Source: an uncultured Thermoguttaceae bacterium (GTDB lineage Bacteria; Planctomycetota; Planctomycetia; Pirellulales; Thermoguttaceae). Taken from it: 40,687 nucleotides of DNA. Below, one piece after another: positions 24,681 to 31,759 of the stretch (position 1 is its first letter; the number at the start of each line of letters is the position of its first letter). The notes beneath the pieces were generated by a model. That model was not told the origin of the DNA. It made no database searches and saw nothing but the letters and a program-made list of their open reading frames with translations. Where the stretch lies: contig CALFBP010000029.1 in assembly GCA_937951625.1 (NCBI GenBank), positions 1 through 40,687 of the forward strand. The letters run 5' to 3'. The position numbers and the translations under genes were made by a program.

Positions 24681-27053
24681 TCATTCCAGCTTTGGTCCTG
24701 AAATCCTCTCGCCGCGGCGCTGCCGGGCCTGATCGTCCGGGTCGAACGTGCCGTAGAACAAGGCGTTGGCGTCCATCCAGGTGATGAGCCGATCGAAATC
24801 CTCCCGAGCGAGAACTGCGTCGTAATGGCCTTCCCTTAAGAGCTTGATGAGAGGATTGTTGTAGGACCCGAAGGCGCCAGGCTGGGTGATCGGCTCGCTG
24901 TTGCCGGGCTGATGCGGCGTGCCGCCCCAAGCGGCGAAGGAAACTCGCGATGCAAGCGCGTTGTACGACCGCGTGAATTGGCCCTCCGGTTCTCCGCTGA
25001 GAACGAGTTTGCCCTCGGGTTTCTGCGAATTGTGGCACCGCACGCAATGCTGGTCGAGCACCGGCTGGACCAAAAGGGGGTAGCTCAAAGGATTCGAACC
25101 GTCAGGGCCAGGCTCGATCGTCGAAGGTTCCCGGCCCAGCGCGGCAGGGAGACGGCCGGTGGAAGGCGTCTTCGAACGCGGTTCATGGCAACCGACGCAC
25201 GAAGCGCTCTCGCCCGGTTGAAGATACGTCACGCTCCGCATGATCTGCACGGCCTGGTTGAACTCGTCCAATGCCTGGAAAGCCAGCGGAATGCCCGCCG
25301 GGGCGCGGAAGTAGGCCGAGCCGTCGGGCTCGACCGGCACCGTGCCCAACACCTGTTTCCCCGGCGAGGCGTTGGCCAACCCTACCCGCGGATCGTTCGC
25401 GTGCCACGTCGTCTTCGGCAGCACTTGAACGATTCGCAACCGCTTGATCGAGCCTGGCGGAAGCGGCGGCCAAGCCTGGTACACGTCTTTCAGCAAAAAC
25501 ACGCCCTCCTTGCGGCTCGTGGAATCCAAGAGCGACGGCAGGACAGGCGGTTTGGACCGCGGCCGCAACGGGACCGGCCAAAGGCTGGAAATCTCCGGAT
25601 CGCGGTACACCAACTCCTTGTTGCCAAACGCATCGACCAGGTACAGCCCGAACATGGCGGGCCAATTGGCGTCGGGTTCGCCGATCAGCGGATCGAAGCT
25701 ATAGGCCGCGAAAAAATACTTCTCCGAAAGCGGCCAAGCCGTGCGATAGCAGTGGCCCGGCCAACGCATCGCCTCCACCGGCAAAGGCGGCGGCTGGAAG
25801 CCGACCGGGTTGAACCACTTGCCCGAGCCAAGATTGATCACCGGTGTCTCGCTTTCAGGAAACGGGGCGTCGGGCGTCAGGCGAGTAATGGGTTCCAAAC
25901 CATCAACGCCCCGCGTCACGTCGACCAGAATGATCGAACCGGCGGTCATCGCATGATGCGCCGCGGCGGTAGCCATGAGGCGATTCGAGCCGGGCACGGA
26001 CCGACACTCCCAAATCCCCACCGGATTGTACGTGTTGTTGCCGTAGTAGATTCGCACGTCGCTGCCGTCGGGTCTCACGGTCCAAAGCTGCTGGTAAAAC
26101 ACGGCGTTGCGATCGACATAGTCCCAGCGCGTGTACACGACCCGACCGTCGTGGGTCACAACAGGGTCCCACTCGTGCGTTTCGTGGTACGAAATCGGTC
26201 GCGGATTTGACCCGTCGGCGTTGGCCAGGGCCAGCGTGTACACCGGGCAAGGCCCCCGACCACAGCGATGGAACCCGCCGCGACGCGTGGAAATAAAGAT
26301 GATATTCCCGTTGGGTAAATACCGGGGCGCAAAATCATCGTAGGGACCGTCTGTCAGTTGCTTCAGGCCCGTCCCGTCCGCGTTCATTTCGTAGAGGTGA
26401 TAGAATCGGTCAAGGTGGCTTTCCCGGTTGACGGGCGTGGTCTCGGCATGGCAATAGGCGAACAGAATCTTTTTGCCGTCGAAAGAAACTTCCGGATGCT
26501 GATAGCTTCCCAAAGGCAAAGCACCGGCGGCAAGCTGACGGCACTGCATGGAGCGGCCCGGCGCATCGAGCACGAACACGCCCCCGCCCGGCCGCGCGCA
26601 ACTGCCGTAATACTGCGTGAGCTGGTGGCTGAACATGCTGGGAACATGCTTGACGAATAGCAGGGGGCCGACGTCCACAAGCGGATTGGCGAAAACGATC
26701 TCGCGCCGCAACCAATGGACGTCCCGCCAAAGCTGTTCCCAATCAGGACCATCGCTCGTGCCGCTAGCAGCCAGTTTTTGAAACGCGACGCGCAAGGCTT
26801 CCCACCTCGCCGTCTTGTCGCCGAGAGCCACTCCCGACGACACGAGGTCCGCAATCAAGCGGTCGCCCTGCGAGAACATTTTTTCCACCGCCTGGCGGTA
26901 AGTGCTGGGCGCACGCTGCGTCCCAATACCGTCCTGTTTGCGCCAATCGGCCTCGATCCGTTCCTTCTCGGCCGGTGTTGCCGCAAACGACGCGGACGCA
27001 CAGACCACCGCCACGCCTAAGCACCACCAAGCGAACCGTCGAAGCCTTGCCAC
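24681..27053 (-). CDS. HzsA-related secreted dihaem cytochrome c propeller protein
   Basis: 790 residues. Signal peptide (WWCLGVAVVCASASFAA), a helical N-terminal region, then a TolB/WD-like propeller (HPEVSFDGKKILFAYC, LYEMNADGTGLKQLT, FAPRYLPNGNIIFISTRRGG, VYTRWDYVDRNAVFYQQLW). The C-terminal part carries two c-type haem motifs, CVGCH at 619-623 and CVRCH at 670-674, ending with an 'ITWMDANALFYG' helix. This arrangement matches the hydrazine synthase alpha-subunit family, whose non-anammox members ('HzsA-related') are common in planctomycetes with unknown reactions. No beta/gamma subunits or hydrazine dehydrogenase genes are present, so hydrazine synthesis should not be inferred. GTG start with GGGAGGGA five bases upstream. 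It stands alone on its strand. Confidence 0.85.
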   Translation of the reverse strand: MARLRRFAWWCLGVAVVCASASFAATPAEKERIEADWRKQDGIGTQRAPSTYRQAVEKMFSQGDRLIADLVSSGVALGDKTARWEALRVAFQKLAASGTSDGPDWEQLWRDVHWLRREIVFANPLVDVGPLLFVKHVPSMFSHQLTQYYGSCARPGGGVFVLDAPGRSMQCRQLAAGALPLGSYQHPEVSFDGKKILFAYCHAETTPVNRESHLDRFYHLYEMNADGTGLKQLTDGPYDDFAPRYLPNGNIIFISTRRGGFHRCGRGPCPVYTLALANADGSNPRPISYHETHEWDPVVTHDGRVVYTRWDYVDRNAVFYQQLWTVRPDGSDVRIYYGNNTYNPVGIWECRSVPGSNRLMATAAAHHAMTAGSIILVDVTRGVDGLEPITRLTPDAPFPESETPVINLGSGKWFNPVGFQPPPLPVEAMRWPGHCYRTAWPLSEKYFFAAYSFDPLIGEPDANWPAMFGLYLVDAFGNKELVYRDPEISSLWPVPLRPRSKPPVLPSLLDSTSRKEGVFLLKDVYQAWPPLPPGSIKRLRIVQVLPKTTWHANDPRVGLANASPGKQVLGTVPVEPDGSAYFRAPAGIPLAFQALDEFNQAVQIMRSVTYLQPGESASCVGCHEPRSKTPSTGRLPAALGREPSTIEPGPDGSNPLSYPLLVQPVLDQHCVRCHNSQKPEGKLVLSGEPEGQFTRSYNALASRVSFAAWGGTPHQPGNSEPITQPGAFGSYNNPLIKLLREGHYDAVLAREDFDRLITWMDANALFYGTFDPDDQARQRRGERISGPKLE

Positions 27054-27332
27054 GATGTCCCTCCCGAAATCTCACTACCTGTGAACCTTCGTATGGCTGG
27101 CCCTCCTGAAAAACACTGTAGTCGATGATCTCTGGCCAAACAAGCCGCATTCGCCGCCTGGAGGGGCGCGCTTGGTGACGGCCGTTTCGTGGTGTTCGTT
27201 CAACGCCTTGGCCGATGCTCGGCCAGGAGGGGCGACGCCTTTGCATATCTTCGTCCACCAGGGGGCGGGAGCGTGGCCGTCCAAGATTACTTAGCCCCAA
27301 GATCGCGTGACCGGCGGGCGTTCCGCGAACGG

Positions 27333-29183
27333 TCAACGCTCAGGAAAGAACATCGATTCGGCGAAGACCCAGCGGAACTCGGGATCGCTGGCCAGGTCCA
27401 CGTGTTCGGTGCGGCGGGCGAGTTTCTCGGCCACTTGGCGAGCGGTCTGGGACATGGCTGCCAGGCGCGCGCCGGCCAGCGAGGTATTGCCGCAGAAGCG
27501 GATGCGTTGCCTGGGGATTTCGTGGGGCAGAAGGCCGATCCGCTGGGCATTCTTCCGGCGGATGAAGTTGCCGAAGCCTCCGGCAAGCAAGACCGCTTGC
27601 AGATCGGCCGGCACAAGACCTTCGCGGCGCAAAAGCGTGGCGATCCCCGCCCGAATCGCGCCGGAGGCCAGTTGCAGTTCCCGGAAGTCGCGTTGGGTGA
27701 GCAGGACCGCATGGCCGTGGGCGGATTCCTCAGCCGAAGCGAGCAAAAAGGCTAGCTTGCCGTTTTCCATCACGACCCGGGCGCGGAGATCGGGCAAAAG
27801 GTTTGAGGGGAGGCGGTCCGGGGGCAGGAGCTTTCCGTCGGGGGCGAGCACGCGGTGTTCGAGAAGTTCGGCGGCCGCGTCGATCAATGCCGAACCGCAC
27901 AGGCCAACCGGCGGCACCCCACCGATCACATGGATTCGTAAACGGTCGTCGACCAGCACTTTCTCGATCGCGCCTGCGCTGGCCCTCATGCCGTGTTGGA
28001 TCCTCGCTCCCTCGAAGGCAGGACCAGCGGCCGTGGAAGCCGCAGTGAGTTTTCCTCGGGCCCACAACACGATCTCGCCGTTGGTGCCGATATCCACCAG
28101 AAGCGAAGGGCTGGGCAACTCCGTGATCCGCGTGGCAAGCATTCCCGACACCGTGTCCCCGCCCACGAACCCTCCGATCGCCGGCATCACGTACACGCGG
28201 CCTCGCGGATGGATTTGAATCCCCAACGACGCGGCCGGGGCGTGGATGCGGTCCGAGACGGCGGGGACGAACGGCGATTCGCCCAGCCACCGGGGCGAGA
28301 TGCCGCACAGCAAATGCTGCATCGTGGTGTTGCCCGACACTACCACTTCGTAAATCTGCCGCCGATCGAGATGGGCCTCGACCGCCAGTTCCCCGATCAT
28401 TTCATTGATCGCTGCGACGACGGCATTTTGCAACACCGCCAGTCCGTCCGGGTGATCTTGGGTGTACAGGATACGGGAAAGCACGTCGTCGCCGAAGCGG
28501 GTCTGGGGATTCAGCCGCGCCGCAACAGCCAGCTCCTCGCCCCGATTCACCTCCAGCAGGGTCGCCACCAAGGTAGTCGTCCCCACGTCCACCGCCACGG
28601 TATAAACGGCTGAGCGCGTGTCGCCGGCCTCGAAGTCGATGAAGCGATCGGCCACGATCACGGCCGTGCCGCGGAAGTCGTGTTCCCGAAGCAGGCCCGG
28701 CAGCTCGCGGAGGGCTTCCACGTCAGGTTCACACGGCCCGAGGGCTCGCTGTAAACGCCGCCAATCCGCGGCCTCGTCCCGACCTCGCTCGGGCCGGGGC
28801 AACTCGACGTAGCGTTTGACCACCGCCGGATCGATCGCGACCTGCTCGCGGGCGAGGGTATCCGCAAGAATCTTGTAGGCCTCAGCAAGACGTGAGCTAG
28901 GCGGGATCTCGACGTGCAGGGGATCGCGCACCACAGTCTGGCAGGCCAGGCGAAGGCCGCGGCCAATCTCTTCGTTGGACAACTGCTGCGCTTCGACGGG
29001 GCTCGCCGGGCCCGCACCGCTCAGAATCCGCACCCGGCACTTCCCGCACGTCCCCTCCCCGCCGCACGGCAGGTCCAAAGTCACTCCCGCCGCAGCCACC
29101 GCCTCGACCAGCCGGGTTCCCGGAAGCACGTACACGGTCTTGCCGGGAGGAGAAACGAGAACCGGGATTTCGCGTTCCAGCAT
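27333..29183 (-). CDS. RACo-like ATP-dependent activator of corrinoid protein (ferredoxin + ASKHA, DUF4445 type)
   Basis: 616 residues. The N-terminal plant-type [2Fe-2S] domain has CGGEGTCGKC (three ligands) with the fourth Cys in RLACQT near residue 80. A linker of ~110 residues leads to an ASKHA ATPase fold: VAVDVGTTTLVATLLEV as phosphate motif 1, VSGNTTMQHLL, VDIGTNGEIVL and LLAGGFGNF. Such proteins (RACo, RamA-related) use ATP hydrolysis to return oxidised Co(II) corrinoid to Co(I) in methyl-transfer systems. The LysR gene ends 96 bp upstream, and the UroD-family gene lies before it, all on the minus strand; that context supports a methyltransferase module. ATG 29183 (MLEREIPVL) is chosen over upstream residues that lack similarity. 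No corrinoid-binding protein is encoded nearby. Confidence 0.88.
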   Translation of the reverse strand: MLEREIPVLVSPPGKTVYVLPGTRLVEAVAAAGVTLDLPCGGEGTCGKCRVRILSGAGPASPVEAQQLSNEEIGRGLRLACQTVVRDPLHVEIPPSSRLAEAYKILADTLAREQVAIDPAVVKRYVELPRPERGRDEAADWRRLQRALGPCEPDVEALRELPGLLREHDFRGTAVIVADRFIDFEAGDTRSAVYTVAVDVGTTTLVATLLEVNRGEELAVAARLNPQTRFGDDVLSRILYTQDHPDGLAVLQNAVVAAINEMIGELAVEAHLDRRQIYEVVVSGNTTMQHLLCGISPRWLGESPFVPAVSDRIHAPAASLGIQIHPRGRVYVMPAIGGFVGGDTVSGMLATRITELPSPSLLVDIGTNGEIVLWARGKLTAASTAAGPAFEGARIQHGMRASAGAIEKVLVDDRLRIHVIGGVPPVGLCGSALIDAAAELLEHRVLAPDGKLLPPDRLPSNLLPDLRARVVMENGKLAFLLASAEESAHGHAVLLTQRDFRELQLASGAIRAGIATLLRREGLVPADLQAVLLAGGFGNFIRRKNAQRIGLLPHEIPRQRIRFCGNTSLAGARLAAMSQTARQVAEKLARRTEHVDLASDPEFRWVFAESMFFPER

Positions 29184-29279
29184 CGTCCTGCTTCTTGTTG
29201 GAGGTTGAGGTACTGCCCTGTGCGGAGATTTTTGCGCCCAGAGGCCTCCGCCGGAAACATCGGACGTGAACACGGCCCG

Positions 29280-30200
29280 TCACTCCGCGAGGGCCGTTTC
29301 GGTTCCCTCCGCCGCCGTGGCCTGGACGTTGCGCAACAGTTCGATAAATCGGGTGGTGGTCGGCGTGAAGACCTTGCGGCGGCGATGGATGATGGCGATG
29401 GGACGCTTCAACTGAGGGGCGATCAGCCGCACCGCAGCCAACGTGCCGATTTGGGTCTCCATGCGGATCGTCGGTTCCGGCAGAATGCTGATGCCCGCCC
29501 CAATCTCCACGGCCTGCTTGATCGTCTCGATGTTGTCAAACTCCATCACCACCCGGATCGGCACCGATCGCTGACGTAAATAGCGGTCGATCTCCTTACG
29601 AATCAGTAGATCGCGGTCAAAGGCCACGAAGTCCTCATCCCGGAGGTGCTCGACGGTCACCGCGCTGCGGCTGGCCAAGGGATGCTTCGGATGGCACACC
29701 AACACCATCCGCTCCGAGCGCAAAGGGATGATGCTGAGTTCCTGCGAGGGCTGGGGGTAGGAGACGATTCCCAAGTCCACTTCAGAGTTGAGCACCGCAG
29801 CATAGACTTTGGCTGGGCTGAGATATTCCAAGCGGACCTTGGCCTTGGGGTATTGGCGCATGAAGTCCTGCATCACCCGGCTCATATCGTGAAGGCCCAC
29901 CGAATAGATCGACGCCACCCGAACCAGACCGGTGATCTCCTTGCGGAGCGATCGCACGCGAGTCTCCACCGCGTCGTATAACTCGAGGACTTCGCGGAAC
30001 CCTTCATAACAGGCTTGGCCTTCCGGGGTCAACACGAAGGGACGCTTGTTGCGATCGACAAGCTGCACACCGAAATGCTGCTCCATGCGATGCACGGCCT
30101 GAGTAGCGGCCGATTGACTCACCCGATTGGCCGCCGCGCCGCGCGAAAAACTCTGGTGATGCACCACGTCGCAAAAAATACGGAGCGTTTCGATGTTCAT
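29280..30200 (-). CDS. LysR-family transcriptional regulator
   Basis: 306 residues. The N-terminal winged helix is typical: MNIETLRIFCDVVHHQSFSR, then AANRVSQSAATQAVHRMEQH and LVDRNKRPFVLTPEGQACYE. Residues ~90-295 form the periplasmic-binding-like effector domain (VRVASIYSVGLHDMSRVMQ ... GAGISILPEPTI). It resembles CysB/CysL-like members more than the classical aromatic regulators. It sits between the UroD-family methyltransferase gene (95 bp upstream) and the RACo-like gene (96 bp downstream) on the same strand and presumably controls this group. A palindrome directly before its start (30201-30241) is a likely binding site and would imply autoregulation. The effector is unknown. Confidence 0.93.
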   Translation of the reverse strand: MNIETLRIFCDVVHHQSFSRGAAANRVSQSAATQAVHRMEQHFGVQLVDRNKRPFVLTPEGQACYEGFREVLELYDAVETRVRSLRKEITGLVRVASIYSVGLHDMSRVMQDFMRQYPKAKVRLEYLSPAKVYAAVLNSEVDLGIVSYPQPSQELSIIPLRSERMVLVCHPKHPLASRSAVTVEHLRDEDFVAFDRDLLIRKEIDRYLRQRSVPIRVVMEFDNIETIKQAVEIGAGISILPEPTIRMETQIGTLAAVRLIAPQLKRPIAIIHRRRKVFTPTTTRFIELLRNVQATAAEGTETALAE

Positions 30201-30241
30201 AAGGGTATCTTATCATAAGCAACGCTTATGTCAATACCCTT
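30201..30241 (-). promoter_or_regulatory. Nested palindrome, likely LysR operator
   Basis: CATAAGC-AAC-GCTTATG (30214-30230) is a perfect 7-bp dyad that fits the T-N11-A LysR box pattern. A second dyad, AAGGGTAT (30201-30208) and ATACCCTT (30234-30241), flanks it almost concentrically. The inner dyad starts 14 bp from the LysR start codon, in A+T-rich sequence within a GC-rich region. Confidence 0.6.
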
Positions 30242-30295
30242 TCAGCTCTTTCAGCTCTGTTTCTAGCGCCTGCAACGCAACTGACGCCGCTGGCC

Positions 30296-31366
30296 TCAAA
30301 AAGCCTCTGCCGCGCCCGCGTCCTGCCACGGTTCCAGTTGAAGCGGGTACGTGCCGTACATCCGGATCGTGTTCCACATGGCCAGGTAGTTGCCGGGGTT
30401 GACCGAGGAATGGATGCTGTTGCTGGAGGAGAGGATCAGTCCCCCGCCCTGGCCCGCCTTGCGGATCACCTCCTTGGTTTCCTTCACCACGTCCTGGACG
30501 GTGCCGAAGGTCAGCGTGTGGGCACAGTCGACGTTGCCCTTCAGTGCGATGCGGTCGCCATAGAGCGATTTCATCTCGGCGATGTCCATGCCCGCGATGG
30601 GATCGATCGGATCGAGGCAGTCGATGCCCGCATCGAGGATCATGTCCAGCAAGGGGCGGATGTTCCCGTCCGTATGCTTGATGACCGGCAGCCCCACTTC
30701 ATGGAAACCGGCCACCACTTGCTTCAGTCCAGGATAAAAAAACTCGCGGAACGCCTTGGGCGACATGAAGGGCCGCTCGGTCGAGGCGTAATCGTCGCCG
30801 GTGAAGACGAAGTCGGCCCCATAGCGGGCGCACTGGCGGGCCATGGCCAGGTTCATTTCGACCGAAAGCTTCACCAGGCCGCGAACCAGCTCGGGCTCCT
30901 CGACCAGAGCCATCAACAAGTTTTCGAATCCCGCCAGGTACCGCGGAATGGAAAACACGTCGTTCAAATGCACGCCGATCGCTAGTTTTCCCTTGTAACG
31001 GCGCACGAGCTTTTGCAGGCTCTCGTAGCGGCCTGGGGCGTGGGGATCTGGCGGCGTGTACTTGCGGAAGTCCTCTAGCGTGCGGATCGGCCCCTCGACG
31101 GGAAACCCGTGCTCCTCCGTGGTGGTTTCGAGCACCACGCCCCATTCGTTGCGGAAACGATTTGGGCCGATTTGCTCCTTCTTGAAGTCAGGGGCGGTAA
31201 GGATGGCGTCGAGCCCCATGCGGACCGTGAATTCCTCCATCGACCCGCCCGGACAGATCGCCTCCCGCACCTTGCGGTCGATGATCCATTCGAAGTGCGG
31301 GATGCGATCCGGCTCCTGCCGCTGGAGAACTCGCATTACCCGTTTCGCACCCGTCCAGTCGCTCAT
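30296..31366 (-). CDS. Uroporphyrinogen decarboxylase (UroD)-family methyltransferase-like protein
   Basis: 356 residues with the UroD/MtaA barrel: KRVMRVLQRQEPDRIPHFEW at the N-terminus, AIGVHLNDVFSIPRYLAGFE, FTGDDYAS, KHTDGNIRPLLDMILDAGID and a C-terminal GGGLILSSSNSIH. In corrinoid-linked members the zinc is held by a His-x-Cys motif in the 'HxCGN' segment; here that segment is HTDGN, with Asp in place of Cys, so zinc-thiol chemistry is doubtful. True HemE is also unlikely, because the N-terminal Arg-rich substrate motif is different. The neighbouring RACo-like activator suggests methyl-group transfer from an unknown donor. AAGGGA lies 8 bases before ATG 31366. It is the first gene of the UroD-LysR-RACo group. 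Confidence 0.82.
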   Translation of the reverse strand: MSDWTGAKRVMRVLQRQEPDRIPHFEWIIDRKVREAICPGGSMEEFTVRMGLDAILTAPDFKKEQIGPNRFRNEWGVVLETTTEEHGFPVEGPIRTLEDFRKYTPPDPHAPGRYESLQKLVRRYKGKLAIGVHLNDVFSIPRYLAGFENLLMALVEEPELVRGLVKLSVEMNLAMARQCARYGADFVFTGDDYASTERPFMSPKAFREFFYPGLKQVVAGFHEVGLPVIKHTDGNIRPLLDMILDAGIDCLDPIDPIAGMDIAEMKSLYGDRIALKGNVDCAHTLTFGTVQDVVKETKEVIRKAGQGGGLILSSSNSIHSSVNPGNYLAMWNTIRMYGTYPLQLEPWQDAGAAEAF

Positions 31367-31759
31367 CCAATTTTCCCTTTCGGCTCCGCTTCGTGGCTCG
31401 GCTTATCTTGGTCCATCGGCGGGGACGGTGTCAAGGTCTGGGATGTGCTCACCCATACCTATCTTTTTGCCCGCTGGAGCGGCCAGCACGAGCCGCGATA
31501 AGTACCTGCGCCGGCGTGAGTTTCAAGAACCCCAACATCCGACGGCCGATGGTCAACACGCTGCTCTGGCTGGCATGCGTGGCATTGCACCCGTGCCCCG
31601 GATCGTCTTGTGCCCGCGCGTGAAGCACGCGTGTAGGGGCGCCGCTAGTGAGTTGTCCAGCAGAGGCACCCGACCCTACGCTTCATGGACGTTCCTCCGC
31701 GTTTCGAGACGGTGCGGCTAGGCGGCGTCGCGCGACTTCGCGGTAGCCATCGCCCTTGA
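31367..31759. other. Intergenic region with a degenerate REP-like element
   Basis: About 390 bp between two minus-strand genes. It contains no frame with recognisable protein features. A degenerate REP-like palindrome lies at 31638-31673; the rest shows nothing I can name. Confidence 0.5.
31638..31673. repeat. REP-like palindrome, copy 3 (degenerate)
   Basis: On the minus strand this reads GGGTGCCTCTGCTGG, then a loop, then a damaged right arm ending CGGCGCC. The left arm differs from copy 1 (GGGTGCCACTGCTGG) at a single base; the right arm has several changes, so the hairpin is weak. Confidence 0.45.

Noticed and set aside
24681-27053. Evidence for anammox metabolism
   Set aside because: HzsA-related proteins are widespread in planctomycetes that do not perform anammox, and no other hydrazine gene is present.
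28860-31400. Cobalamin riboswitch near the corrinoid-type genes
   Set aside because: No B12-box-like sequence or matching stem arrangement was found by eye upstream of the UroD, LysR or RACo-like genes.
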